Origin: Roseiconus nitratireducens
Lineage (GTDB): Bacteria > Planctomycetota > Planctomycetia > Pirellulales > Pirellulaceae
DNA: 64,000 bases
Assembly (NCBI RefSeq): GCF_008629675.1
Contig: NZ_VWOX01000014.1
Location: forward strand, 62,001 to 126,000
Direction: 5' to 3'
Positions 9,792 through 19,186 of this stretch are shown here, one piece after another (the first letter of the stretch is position 1; every line of letters starts with the position of its first letter). A program made the translations under genes and the position numbers. A model generated the notes under the pieces. It was not told the DNA's origin, did not search any database, and saw nothing but the letters and a program-made list of their open reading frames with translations.

Positions 9792-11132
9792 TTACAGTCC
9801 GTAACGTTGGCGGAAGCATTCGCGGTGGGTTGCCGCGACGGCGCCCATGGCGGGGCGTCCGGCGTCCTTGGCTGCCGCGGTGGTCCGGCTGAGCAGTTCC
9901 GCGAAGGCGGTCATCGGTTCGGCTCCCAGGTCCCAGCCGGCGCGGCACCAAAGTCGATGGGCGCGACCGGGGTCGCCCTGCCGCTCTGCCTCGGCTGCCA
10001 GGTCGGAAAAGAAACTCTGAACGGCTTCTCGGCGACGATCGGTGTCGTCAAACCCCAACCGTTGCAGGTACTCGCGCTCGAATTCCCCGGCGGGGCGATA
10101 GCCGATTGCTTGCAGTCGGGTGGCGGAGAACTTTTGTCCGCCGGCGTCGAATCCATGCGTCCGAACGCGGACGGTCTGGTCGGTGAAGACGGAACAATTC
10201 AGGCCCCTTCGGTAAAGCTCGATCGCCTGTTCGATTTCTCCTTCCCGTTCGTGGCTGTATCCCAACAGCTCATATCCCCAGGAAAGTTCCGGTGCGGACT
10301 GCACCACGTGCCGGCAGTGCATCGCGACGTCGGCCCAGGACTGATCGGCAAGCAATTGATCGACGGAGATTCCGTGCTGGGAAGCGATTTGTGACAGCCG
10401 CTCCGGGGCGATTCGCCGGTTGTCAAATAGCCATTGCTGCACCTGATCGGCGTCGTCCAGCTGCCAGCTTTGGATCTGTTCGGGGGTCAACCAGCGATTT
10501 GCCAACGCGTCGATGATCATTTGGCAGCGGACGGCGGGTTCACACCAGTGCTGTTCCAGCAATGCGTTGGCCAACTCATACCCGGAAAGTTCTTGCAGCG
10601 TTGCAACTGCCTTCGCCGCAGTTCGGGTCGTCGCCGACAAACGCCCGATCGCCCACTCGGCCAATCGTCGATCGCCGCCAGCAGGATCCGATGTTGATTC
10701 CGTCTTCAGCGGTGCGACGGCGTGTCCTCGGCTGCCGGGCAAACGTCCGCGGACCTGATCGAACAGGATGGCCTGGGACAGCGAATTGCCCCAGGGGATC
10801 CAGTCGCCGCCGCCGTGGTACCAATGGATGATCTGGTCGGTGGACCCGTCGTCGCCCACGCGGATGCACAGCCAGTCGCCCATGTCGTTGCCAAGGACCG
10901 GCAAAAAATCGCAGGGCATCAAGGCCGGCCAAATGGCGGGCGGAGCGTCACAGAGCAATTGTTCCGGCGGCACGGCGAAGCAAAACTCGCCCGACGATTG
11001 GCCGTCGGCCAGTTGCCACGCGGCATCGTCAAACCAGGCAATCAGGTCGTCGGAAAGCTGGCATTCGTATCGTGCCTGAATTTGCCGCGACCACGGGCGA
11101 GGCGTGCCGGATGGTTTTTGCGACTGGTGCAA
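9792..11132 (-). CDS. SUKH (SMI1/KNR4-like) domain protein with TPR-like C-terminal region
   Basis: The N-terminal 150 residues fit the SMI1/KNR4 (SUKH) pattern: PCDFLPVLGNDMGDWLCIRV followed by HWYHGGGDWIPWGNSLSQAI, matching the family's 'P-x-G-x-D-x-G-D ... W' layout. The C-terminal part has tetratricopeptide-like helices (SWGYELLGYSHEREGEIEQA). SUKH proteins include immunity proteins against polymorphic toxins and general protein-binding modules. No toxin gene is nearby, so a binding or scaffold role is more likely. The start is a TTG only 2 bases after the stop of the BamA-barrel gene, which makes it the third gene of that operon. Whether it acts in outer-membrane assembly is inference from this position only. 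Confidence 0.78.
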   Translation of the reverse strand: MHQSQKPSGTPRPWSRQIQARYECQLSDDLIAWFDDAAWQLADGQSSGEFCFAVPPEQLLCDAPPAIWPALMPCDFLPVLGNDMGDWLCIRVGDDGSTDQIIHWYHGGGDWIPWGNSLSQAILFDQVRGRLPGSRGHAVAPLKTESTSDPAGGDRRLAEWAIGRLSATTRTAAKAVATLQELSGYELANALLEQHWCEPAVRCQMIIDALANRWLTPEQIQSWQLDDADQVQQWLFDNRRIAPERLSQIASQHGISVDQLLADQSWADVAMHCRHVVQSAPELSWGYELLGYSHEREGEIEQAIELYRRGLNCSVFTDQTVRVRTHGFDAGGQKFSATRLQAIGYRPAGEFEREYLQRLGFDDTDRRREAVQSFFSDLAAEAERQGDPGRAHRLWCRAGWDLGAEPMTAFAELLSRTTAAAKDAGRPAMGAVAATHRECFRQRYGL

Positions 11133-11134
11133 GG

Positions 11135-12799
11135 CTAACGAATCAGGCTCATGTAAAAACTGAACATCCGCTCGTCATCATAGTCCGCTTTGGCCACGGG
11201 GAAGGCAAAATCGAACGCCAGGGGAGCCGGACCCAAGGCTGGAATGGCGACGCGCAACCCGACGCCGGGTGCCACACGAAAAGTATCGGCATCCAGTTTA
11301 ACGCTCTGTTCCACGGTCCCGAAGTCACAAAATGCGACGCCGCGAAAAGCGTCGTCCGCCGTGATCGGGAACATGTATTCGACGGAATTGAGCCACTGAA
11401 ACTGACCGCCAATTTCGATGTCATTGACGACGGGGCTGGCTCCGCGGAAATCGAATCCGCGAAGCGTGGCGTAACCGCCGGCGAAGAAGTGCTCGAACAC
11501 GGGCGTGTCGTTGCCGCTGAAACCCAATTGGGTGCTGTAGGACAACGTCTGCTTACCACTTCCGTCGGCTCGGGAAGCAAGCAGCCAGTATTTTCGATGT
11601 TCGACCTCGAGTCGGGAATACTCAAAATCGCCGAACGTTTCCTCGAATTTCAGCTCGAAGTAGTGCCCCTGGCTCGGTTGGATGGGACTGTCGCGCGTGT
11701 TATGTGTCAGGCTGATGGTGCCACTGTACAGTTCGTTGTTGCCTTCCAGTTCGTTCAGCTCCGGCACGCCGCCGTAGGGTTTTCGAATGTTGTCGACTTC
11801 GACGTTTTGACCGCCAATGCCGACGGCGATCGAAAGGTCGGGCGTGATCCGGTAGCCCAAGGAGAATCGAGCCCCCAGCCGGTTTTCGTCCCAATCGCGG
11901 AAGCGTCGGTCGTACAGGAATCCGCTGGACGAGAAGCTGATGGGAAGGTATCCGAACAGGTTCGGGTCGGCGAATTGGAGGGAGTAGCGATCGAATTGAC
12001 TGCCAGGTGCGGCTTCCAGCCGAAACGTTTGTCCGGCGCCGCGAAAGGCGGTCCCGCTGAAGAAGTCACGGAAGGACCGCGGCCACCGCATGATGTCGAA
12101 GTTGCGTTCATCGATCGTGACTTGTCCGGTCACGCCGGCGTCACTGTTGACGGCACCGCCGAACATGATGCGTCCGGTGCGTGCGGGAAAACCGTTGACG
12201 ACCAAGTCGGCCACACGAACGTTCGGGGTGTAGACCGGAGCGGTACCGACCGGCGGAAACACTTCGCCGGTCCCGGGCATCATCGCACCCGGAGGGGCCA
12301 TTGGAGGCGTGCGAGGTCCGAATTGCGTTGGCGGGAATGTTTGTGTGCTCGGTGGTGAAGCCGGGGGCGCCGTTTGCGGCGGAGGATACGCCGGCGGAGC
12401 CGACGGGACGTAGGGTTGCCCGGGCTGTGAGTAGCTTTGCGGGGGCGTGTAGGGCTGGGTGTAAGATTGACCGGAAGGGCTGTAGGGTTGGCCGGGTTGG
12501 CTGTAGGACGGTGCGGGTTGTCCGTAAGTTTGTTGGTTGGATGGTTGGCCGTAGGGCTGCGTGTAAGGTTGGCCGGTTTGGCCGCTTCCCACCGAGGAAG
12601 TAGCCAACACAGCACCGACCGCTAACAGGACCGAGGTCCACCGCGGGGTGCGGCGACGGTTGCGGTGCAACCGGTCGGCAGTCGGCAATCTGAGGTCAAA
12701 GGAGTCCATGCGGCTGTTGTCGCGTGCGTCGTTGCGAGAGGGCATTGCCGTGGCGGGTGCGGCGTCGCGGTTGTGGAAGACTTGGGGGCGTGGTGTCAT
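11135..12799 (-). CDS. BamA/Omp85-type outer-membrane beta-barrel without POTRA domains
   Basis: This is a 554-residue protein with a signal peptide (RRTPRW then a hydrophobic run, about 51-72), a Gln/Pro/Tyr-rich linker of about 115 residues with repeated QPY/QPG units (75-190), and then an Omp85 barrel. The barrel starts at ARTGRIMFGGAVNSDAGVTG (near 206), which corresponds to the 'tG-x-x-x-fG-G-y-ss' segment after POTRA5 of BamA. It includes the conserved GGYATLRGFDF (the RGF motif of the L6 loop). The last residue is Arg (FYMSLIR) rather than the usual aromatic. The ATG overlaps the TGA of the POTRA gene by one base. An ATG 30 codons in (12709) is an alternative start. Confidence 0.88.
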   Translation of the reverse strand: MTPRPQVFHNRDAAPATAMPSRNDARDNSRMDSFDLRLPTADRLHRNRRRTPRWTSVLLAVGAVLATSSVGSGQTGQPYTQPYGQPSNQQTYGQPAPSYSQPGQPYSPSGQSYTQPYTPPQSYSQPGQPYVPSAPPAYPPPQTAPPASPPSTQTFPPTQFGPRTPPMAPPGAMMPGTGEVFPPVGTAPVYTPNVRVADLVVNGFPARTGRIMFGGAVNSDAGVTGQVTIDERNFDIMRWPRSFRDFFSGTAFRGAGQTFRLEAAPGSQFDRYSLQFADPNLFGYLPISFSSSGFLYDRRFRDWDENRLGARFSLGYRITPDLSIAVGIGGQNVEVDNIRKPYGGVPELNELEGNNELYSGTISLTHNTRDSPIQPSQGHYFELKFEETFGDFEYSRLEVEHRKYWLLASRADGSGKQTLSYSTQLGFSGNDTPVFEHFFAGGYATLRGFDFRGASPVVNDIEIGGQFQWLNSVEYMFPITADDAFRGVAFCDFGTVEQSVKLDADTFRVAPGVGLRVAIPALGPAPLAFDFAFPVAKADYDDERMFSFYMSLIR

Positions 12800-14301
12800 C
12801 AGTACGCGTCCTCCACCGGTTCGACGATGATGTCCGGCGGATCAGCGATCTGCGGATTGGTTTCCAACAGCTGACTGTTCAACAAGCGTCGTTGTCCGAT
12901 CTCGAGCAGTCGCCGGTCGATGAAATCGCCTTCCCGCATATCAAGCATGTTCAGCATCACGGTCTCACGCATCAGGTGGGGTTCGCCTTCGATGTTGACG
13001 CGGATCTGTCCGATCTTCCATCGGTCGCCTTCGTTGATCTTGTAAACCAGGTCCACGGTGTTCTCTTCATCCAGCATCACCGTCTGCGGTTGGATGTCGG
13101 CGTAGATGAAGCCCAGCTCGCCGTAACCGTAGACCAGTTCGCCGACGTCACGTTTCATGATCGTGCCGTCGAACATGTCACCGGCTTGTAGCTCCAGGCG
13201 GGCTCGAAGCGATTCCTCCGTGATGAACTGATTGCCGACGATCTGCACGCTGTTGATTTTGAAACGCTGTCCTTCGTTGATCACGAAGGTGACGGTCAGC
13301 CACTTGCCCGTTTCGTCGTACGCCAGCCGTCGTCCCACCGTGGCGGTCAAATATCCCAGGTTGTGGTAGGTGGCGGCCAGGATGTCGACGTCTTGATCGA
13401 TCTTTTTGATGTCAGCGGTGTTGAACGCGTAGCCATACACGCCCAGCAGCGGACCGTTGCTTTTGATCAGCGATTTCAGGCGGGCCGCACTCAGCACGCT
13501 GTTGCCGACGATCTTGATGTCCGCAATGCGTTCCTTCGGTCCCTCGTTGATTCGAAAGACGACGAATCCGGGTTGGTCTTCGAATCCGATGGTTGAAGTG
13601 ATCGCGACCTGATTGAAGCCTTCTTCCTTGTAGTAGTCGATCAGGCGTCGACGCGCCGATTCCACCGAGAATTCGCTCAGCGGGTCCTTCACCGCCAGAC
13701 CCGACCGGCCCACCAATTCACGGTCGTTCAGACGTTGGTTGCCGTGGTATTCGATCCGCGTGATCAACGGCCGTTCGTGCACAATGAAGGTCACGGCGAT
13801 CCCGTCGGGGGTCTCGCGTGTCTTGAAGCTGACATGGTCGAACGAGTTCATCTTGTTCAACCGGTGGATGTCACCGAGCAGCACTTCGCGGCTGAAGAAC
13901 CGTCCTTTCTTGGTCTGCATCTCCTGCAGAATCGTATTCTCAGCCAAGGAGCGGTTGCCCGAGACGTCCACGCTGGCGATGACTTTGCCACCTGTTTCAC
14001 GCCCGATCGGCAACAGATCCTGGTTATGAATGTGGTCCCGAAATCGCGGCCGTTCAGCCGGTCCGGTGATTCCGCCGCTCTGCCCCGCAGGACCGCCCAT
14101 TCCCGGTCCGCCGAATTGGGCCCGGGTCGTCGCTGTATTCCCGAACAGGACCGCGAAGACGACCAGTGCGCCTCCGACGCGTGCCAGGACGCTGCGGACG
14201 TGGGGACCGAGGTGATCTCTGGGACCGCTGCAATCTCTTAGCCAGACGCAGTGTCCGGACCGCAAGGGCCGTTGATTGGGCTCGTGGTGCCGCTGATTCA
14301 T
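12799..14301 (-). CDS. POTRA-domain protein, periplasmic half of a split BamA
   Basis: It has a signal peptide (hydrophobic RVGGALVVFAVLFGNTATTR, cleavage after TRA) and then POTRA repeats in series, each beginning with a motif such as IASVDVSGNRSL, ITRIEYHGNQRLND, IADIKIVGNSVLS, INSVQIVGNQFIT and IGQIRVNIEGEP. Four repeats are complete and the fifth stops before its last beta strand, at DIIVEPVEDAY. No barrel follows; the stop codon overlaps the start of the barrel gene (TGATG). In BamA these domains recruit outer-membrane proteins in the periplasm. The ATG at 14301 is preferred; the frame continues upstream to a TTG at 14391. Together the two genes have every part of BamA. Confidence 0.9.
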   Translation of the reverse strand: MNQRHHEPNQRPLRSGHCVWLRDCSGPRDHLGPHVRSVLARVGGALVVFAVLFGNTATTRAQFGGPGMGGPAGQSGGITGPAERPRFRDHIHNQDLLPIGRETGGKVIASVDVSGNRSLAENTILQEMQTKKGRFFSREVLLGDIHRLNKMNSFDHVSFKTRETPDGIAVTFIVHERPLITRIEYHGNQRLNDRELVGRSGLAVKDPLSEFSVESARRRLIDYYKEEGFNQVAITSTIGFEDQPGFVVFRINEGPKERIADIKIVGNSVLSAARLKSLIKSNGPLLGVYGYAFNTADIKKIDQDVDILAATYHNLGYLTATVGRRLAYDETGKWLTVTFVINEGQRFKINSVQIVGNQFITEESLRARLELQAGDMFDGTIMKRDVGELVYGYGELGFIYADIQPQTVMLDEENTVDLVYKINEGDRWKIGQIRVNIEGEPHLMRETVMLNMLDMREGDFIDRRLLEIGQRRLLNSQLLETNPQIADPPDIIVEPVEDAY

Positions 14302-14587
14302 GAGGTGGCGCGATTCGGTTCGACGAAGGCGACGCGAAATCCGTTTCGCGTCTTGAGCCGTGCTCCGGGGGAGCTTTTGCGGTGTTACCAATGAGGGGAG
14401 GGCGAAGACAAGGCAGATTCATCGCCGACGCGAGGTCCGAATCTGGAAAACCGCGATAAATCATCCCTCGGTAGGCTCTGACCGCCTTAGCCCCGGGCAG
14501 CGGGACCGATTGACGGTTGGATTTCCGGCGGGTGTGGCCCCCCGGAATATCAGCAGATCGAAAACCGACGACATGCCGCGTGACCGG

Positions 14588-15044
14588 GGAGCTGGCGGAG
14601 CCAGCGGGCATTGCGTTCCCGGGCGGGAGCCCGGGAACGAGAGCACGAAACGGCCCCTGGTTCCAAGGCTCCCGCCCTGGAACCGGATGTGTTGCCGGCT
14701 CTGCCGGCCAACCTTCCCTGTGGAGCTGGCGGAGCCAGCGGGCATCGCGTTCCCGGGCGGGAGCCCGGGAACGAGAGCGCGAAACGGCGCCTGGTTCCAA
14801 GGCTCCCGCCCTGGAACCGGATGTGTTGCCGGCTCTGCCGGCCAACCTTCCCTGTGGAGCTGGCGGAGCCAGCGGGCATTGCGTTCCCGGGCGGGAGCCC
14901 GGGAACGAGAGCGCGAAACGGCGCCTGGTTCCAAGGCTCCCGCCTTGGAACCGGATGTGTTGCCGGCTCTGCCGGCCAACCTTCCCTGTGGAGCTGGCGG
15001 AGCCAGCGGGGCATTGCGTTCCCGGGCGGGAGCCCGGGAACGAG
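14588..15044. repeat. Tandem array of a 134-bp hairpin-rich unit
   Basis: Units start at 14588, 14722, 14856 and 14990; the first three are complete at 134 bp and the fourth stops after about 55 bp. Each unit holds several inverted repeats: gctggc-gga-gccagc, ttcccgggc-ggga-gcccgggaa, and ggttccaaggc paired with gccctggaacc. In the third unit the last pair is perfect (gccttggaacc). The array fills most of the space between the divergent bam operon and the lipid kinase gene. Confidence 0.95.
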
Positions 15045-15147
15045 TCGGGGCGGCCGATCATTTGGCGAAGGTACAATGCCGGCTTAAGCTTAAAATGCGG
15101 AAGGTTCGATTCGTCCACCCAGGCGTTGAGCTCAACCACCGGAATTG

Positions 15148-16131
15148 ATGTCAATGCAACGCGAAGTGATCGTTTTTACCAGCCCCAATGCCGGAAACGG
15201 TGCGGCCAGGGAGCAGATCCCCCGGTTGATCGAATTGATTGGGAATTCGGGACGGAACCTGCGATGCCAGGTCGTCGCCGACAGCCAGCAATTGGTCGAT
15301 TTGACCGCGGATCGACGCCGCAGCGGTTTGCCGCAGCCGGTGGTGGTGGCGGCCGGTGGCGACGGGACACTCAGTCTGGTGGCCTCATTGACTCGCAGTG
15401 ACACGCCGTTGATTCCAATGCCGATGGGCACGGAGAACCTGTTGGCCCGGTATTTCGGCCAGTCCAACGATGCGGAAGCGGTCCTGCGGACCCTGTTGGC
15501 CTCGCGATCGTTTCAGATGGATGCCGGGATGGCCAACGGTCGTCTGTTCTTGATCATGGCTTCGGCAGGCTTTGACGCGGAGGTGGTTCGGCGGCTGCAT
15601 CTGCGGCGTCGAGGCCATATTTCGAGGCTGAGTTACCTGGCGCCGATCTTGCGCACGATCGGCCGATATCGATTCCCGCCGGTTCGGGTTCGTTGCTGGG
15701 ATGAATCCGACGAATTGATCGATGACGTTTCGGTCGGGTGGGCGATGGCGTTCAACCTGCCCTGCTATGCGGCCAGTTTAAGAATTGAGCCTGACGCGCG
15801 CAGTGATGACGGCCAGATGGATCTGATCACGTTTGGCGGCCGTTCGGTCTTGAGCGGGCTGCGATACATTGCCGGGATCGCGGGTGGGCGGCACCGCGGC
15901 TTCGCGGATGTCAAACGCAGACGAGTCGCCCGCGTCCGTATCGAAGCGGAACGCCGCGTGGCGTTCCAGCTGGATGGCGATTACGCCGGCCGGCTGCCGT
16001 TAGAGATCAAGGTGTTGCCCAAACGCATTCGGTTGCTGTTACCGCCGGGCTACACCCGGGTGATCTCCGAACCGCAGACGAACGCCGTCTCCGCATTCGA
16101 GGGGCCGTTGGTCGCCCCGGTCCCGACCTGA
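15148..16131 (+). CDS. Diacylglycerol/lipid kinase family protein
   Basis: This 327-residue protein has the DAGK catalytic fold. SPNAGNG near residue 12 is the N-terminal nucleotide loop, AAGGDGTLS near 69-76 is the ATP-binding GGDGT motif, and [14 protein letters not shown] near 93 is the family's 'P-x-GT-x-N-x-A' block. The C-terminal half is the expected beta sandwich, with [11 protein letters not shown] and a final pseudo-repeat around FQLDGDYAG. Members phosphorylate diacylglycerol, sphingoid bases or related lipids at the inner membrane using ATP; the substrate cannot be read from sequence. Three starts are close together (TTG 15145, ATG 15148, ATG 15154); 15148 is taken. kdsA follows 77 bp downstream. 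Confidence 0.88.
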   Translation: MSMQREVIVFTSPNAGNGAAREQIPRLIELIGNSGRNLRCQVVADSQQLVDLTADRRRSGLPQPVVVAAGGDGTLSLVASLTRSDTPLIPMPMGTENLLARYFGQSNDAEAVLRTLLASRSFQMDAGMANGRLFLIMASAGFDAEVVRRLHLRRRGHISRLSYLAPILRTIGRYRFPPVRVRCWDESDELIDDVSVGWAMAFNLPCYAASLRIEPDARSDDGQMDLITFGGRSVLSGLRYIAGIAGGRHRGFADVKRRRVARVRIEAERRVAFQLDGDYAGRLPLEIKVLPKRIRLLLPPGYTRVISEPQTNAVSAFEGPLVAPVPT

Positions 16132-16208
16132 AGATCGGATTCGCGCGGCACGCGCCGCCGGCGGGACTGCGATTGCGATCGGGCCGCGAATCGTCGAAAC
16201 TTCACCGC

Positions 16209-17102
16209 ATGAACACCTCCTCAGAAAACGAAGGGATGGCTTCCGGAGCCGTCTCGCCCGTCGCCGTCGGCCCCTATTGGTGCGGGCCCGATCAACCGCT
16301 GCTGCTGATTGCCGGGCCCTGTGTCTTGCAAAACGAAGCGATTTCCGACCAGATCGCGGAGGTGTTGGTGCAGCTGAATCAGCGGCCCGACGTCAACGTG
16401 GTTTTCAAGGCGTCGTTCGACAAAGCAAATCGAACCAGTGTCGGAGCCGATCGCGGACCGGGACTGGACGAGGGATTGGCGATGTTGGATAAGATTGGCC
16501 GTTCCAGCGGGCTGCCAACGACCACGGATGTCCACTTGCCGCAGCAGGCGTCGACGGTCGCCGAGGTTTGCGACTTGTTGCAAATCCCCGCATTTCTGGC
16601 TCGGCAAACGGATCTGATCACGGCGTCGGCGGAGACTGGCAAGCCTTTGAATGTCAAGAAAGGCCAGTTCATGGCGCCCGAGGACATGCAGTATGTCGTG
16701 CAGAAGGCGCGCGCGGCCGGCGAGGGTGGCGTGCTGTTGTGCGAACGCGGGACTTTTTTCGGCTACGGGCGGTTGGTCAACGACATGCAGGCGTTGCCGA
16801 TCATGCGTTCCTTGGGGGTCCCCGTCGTGTTCGATGCGACCCATAGCGTGCAGCGTCCCGGATCCGGCCAAGGGTCGACCGGGGGAAACCGCCAAATGGT
16901 CGAACCATTGGCCCGAGCCGCCGTAGCAATCGGTATCGACGCGGTCTTCTTCGAGACACATCCCCGTCCGGAAACCTCCCCCAGCGACGGCGCGAACATG
17001 GTTCCGCTGGCGCAGTTCGCGGCCCTGGTTGACCGACTGCTGCAGATCCGACACACGATTCAATCGATTGGCCAATTGAATGGCGTTTCCCACGCATCTT
17101 GA
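16209..17102 (+). CDS. kdsA: 3-deoxy-8-phosphooctulonate synthase (Kdo-8-P synthase)
   Basis: KdsA condenses phosphoenolpyruvate with D-arabinose 5-phosphate to Kdo-8-phosphate in the cytoplasm, the first committed step to the Kdo of LPS. Signature segments are [11 protein letters not shown] near the N-terminus, [34 protein letters not shown]-like [11 protein letters not shown], and [13 protein letters not shown]. The ATG at 16209 starts MNTSSEN and gives about 297 residues, close to the usual 280-290. The next gene's ATG lies inside its 3' end, so the two may be translationally coupled. The presence of this gene is direct evidence that the organism makes Kdo and thus a Gram-negative-type outer membrane. 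Confidence 0.96.
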   Translation: MNTSSENEGMASGAVSPVAVGPYWCGPDQPLLLIAGPCVLQNEAISDQIAEVLVQLNQRPDVNVVFKASFDKANRTSVGADRGPGLDEGLAMLDKIGRSSGLPTTTDVHLPQQASTVAEVCDLLQIPAFLARQTDLITASAETGKPLNVKKGQFMAPEDMQYVVQKARAAGEGGVLLCERGTFFGYGRLVNDMQALPIMRSLGVPVVFDATHSVQRPGSGQGSTGGNRQMVEPLARAAVAIGIDAVFFETHPRPETSPSDGANMVPLAQFAALVDRLLQIRHTIQSIGQLNGVSHAS

Positions 17103-18996
17103 TCCCAGTTTGTCCCGGGCCGTCCCGATTCGCTCCGGCAAACGTGACACGTTAGCCCCCCCACACCGACGCGTTTCCGCCGCTCGACTGCCCGCCGTCA
17201 GCGCTGGTGCGGTCGCCGATCGTCATCGGATCCGGATTGAACATCGAGCGGGTCGTTGGTTGGCCTTGGGGGCCCTGTTCGCGATGGTCGCACTGGTCGG
17301 TTGCGGCGATGACACGGCGCTGGTCCGCAAGATCCAGAACCAGCGGCAGGCCAAGCAGCAAATGGTCACCCAGCAGGACCACCTTGCAGAAATCTTTGTG
17401 CTGCTGCGGCAGTACATCGACTTGGAGCCGGAAAAGGCGGAACGGCAGATCGCCTATCACTTGAACCGATGGAGCGAATCGAAGCCGGAGCCGGATGCCA
17501 AGGTCCCCGAGCTGTTGGACACGGTCAAGGGAGTGATGCCGCCGGACCAATTAACACGACGTTCGGGCAGCCTGACATTCCTGCCTGGAGACGCGGACCA
17601 CCTCCGCGACTGCTATCTGTTCAACACTCTGTACAACTGGGTGGATACGGATCAGCACGATGAGTCCTTGTTGACCGATTGGTTCAAGGCCCAAGAAAAG
17701 GAATTGGGCGGTGAAACGGTGGCTCAATTGAAGACCGCCACCCGGCTGTTCGATTGGACGGTCCGCAACATCGCTCTGGAAGCGGACTTCGACCAGACCC
17801 CCGCGCCGCCGGGCCCATCGTTTCCGTTGGGCATGGAGTTCCGCGGACCGGGATACCGCCAAACCGACTACCAAACATTGATCCGTGGCACCGGCGACGG
17901 CTTGCAGCGGGCCGGCGTATTCACACAGCTGTGCCGGCAAGCGGGAATTCCGGCCGCCGTGCTGGCGTCGATTGATGACAGCACCGGGGATCTGACGCCG
18001 TTTTGCGTTGGCGTCCTGCTGGGCGACCAAATCTACCTGTTCGAACCTCGGTTGGGCATTTTCGTCCCAGGACCGGGGCAAGAAGGGATCGCCACCTTGG
18101 CACAAGCTCGTCGCGACCCGCTGGTTCTGCGACGGTTGTCGATTGCGGGTTTTGACCAGTTCACCTATCCGATCGCAAAGGAAAATGCCCAACAGTGTGC
18201 GGCGCTGTTCAACGTGCTGCCCGAAGCCATCAGCCCGCGGATGCAGCAGTTGCAGTCCGGGCTGACCGGAAACCGACGCATGAACGTTTACGTGGACGTC
18301 GATCAGTTGGCGGCCGATTTCGATGCCGTCACCGGGATCAGCAGCGTTCGAATCTGGGATGTTCCCTATCTGGCGGAGGTCTATCGGGCCACGTGCGAAG
18401 CGTATGCCGAGCGGGATCCGCAGTTTGCGTTTTGGTACAAGGCGCGATGGGCGATGCTGGATGGCGATTTTGACATGGCGGACAAGTTGGCTCGAGGTCG
18501 CTGGCAGCACTTGACCGGGCAATTCAGCGACGATGAGCAGGAAAGCATCGAGGGCGCGCGGACCTTGTACATGCAGCAGCGTGCTCCCGAATTCGAAATC
18601 GACGACTTGCGGATCGATGTGGACTTGCAGCAGTCCTACGGTCTGCGGCGTGATTTGGGCACCGGTTCGGAACAGTGGGACCAACAGCTCACCCAGATCC
18701 AGTTCCTGATGCGGATGGGGAAACGCACCGCGACGTATTGGTTGAGTCTGCTGCAAGCGGACGACGGCCGCTTGGAGACGGCGGAAAACTGGTTCAGCAA
18801 ACGTGCCCTGGACGAAGAACAGCAGTCGTACTGGGAACCATCAGCCCGTTACAACTTGGCGCGGGTTGCCGAGGCGTTGGGGGAAACGGATCGGGCGATC
18901 GAGTTGTACAAACGCGTCGGTGAGCCGCAGGAACACGGCAATCGAGTCCGCGCGCGCTTGCTGGCGAAACAGGCTGGGCAAGCGGAAGAGTCCTGA
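17080..18996 (+). CDS. Lipoprotein with transglutaminase-like core and TPR-like C-terminus
   Basis: The ATG at 17080 overlaps the end of kdsA by 23 bases; there is no later ATG before the signal sequence. The hydrophobic segment [19 protein letters not shown] ends in a lipobox, so the mature protein is probably a lipoprotein starting at Cys near residue 75. The unusually long basic stretch before it (about 58 residues) suggests that the true start may be a later non-ATG codon. The middle part, [21 protein letters not shown], resembles the Cys-containing block of transglutaminase-like proteins, though I cannot confirm a Cys-His-Asp triad. TPR-like helices lie near the C-terminus ([20 protein letters not shown]). 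The function is unknown. Confidence 0.8.
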   Translation: MAFPTHLDPSLSRAVPIRSGKRDTLAPPHRRVSAARLPAVSAGAVADRHRIRIEHRAGRWLALGALFAMVALVGCGDDTALVRKIQNQRQAKQQMVTQQDHLAEIFVLLRQYIDLEPEKAERQIAYHLNRWSESKPEPDAKVPELLDTVKGVMPPDQLTRRSGSLTFLPGDADHLRDCYLFNTLYNWVDTDQHDESLLTDWFKAQEKELGGETVAQLKTATRLFDWTVRNIALEADFDQTPAPPGPSFPLGMEFRGPGYRQTDYQTLIRGTGDGLQRAGVFTQLCRQAGIPAAVLASIDDSTGDLTPFCVGVLLGDQIYLFEPRLGIFVPGPGQEGIATLAQARRDPLVLRRLSIAGFDQFTYPIAKENAQQCAALFNVLPEAISPRMQQLQSGLTGNRRMNVYVDVDQLAADFDAVTGISSVRIWDVPYLAEVYRATCEAYAERDPQFAFWYKARWAMLDGDFDMADKLARGRWQHLTGQFSDDEQESIEGARTLYMQQRAPEFEIDDLRIDVDLQQSYGLRRDLGTGSEQWDQQLTQIQFLMRMGKRTATYWLSLLQADDGRLETAENWFSKRALDEEQQSYWEPSARYNLARVAEALGETDRAIELYKRVGEPQEHGNRVRARLLAKQAGQAEES

Positions 18997-19052
18997 GTTC
19001 GAACCGCGTCGCATGCTTGCCAGCGTGGTGGTCCGCCGCGTCAGTGACGGTC

Positions 19053-19158
19053 CTCGCTGAAAGTCTTGCTGTCGCCGCTTCGCGGCTAGTGATTTTTTGG
19101 GGGCCGTTTCCGTCCGCTTGCGCCGACGGCAGGGGGCTGTCGTCGCTTCACGACTGGA
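19053..19158. repeat. Composite REP-like element, copy 2
   Basis: Same arrangement as at 9572-9678: ctgtcgccgcttcgcggct, then ccgtttccgtccgcttgcgc, then a degenerate second copy gctgtcgtcgcttcacgact, which keeps its palindrome through paired changes (gtcgcttcacgac). It sits between the 3' ends of convergent genes. Confidence 0.8.
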
Positions 19159-19186
19159 GCTGATGCGACTTTGCCCCGAATCGAAA

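Noticed and set aside
14403-15400. Long frames on both strands with repeated 'GGASG' or 'AGRAGNTSG' peptides
   Set aside because: They arise because the repeat unit is free of stops. They have no start-site support, and structure is explained by the 134-bp DNA repeat.
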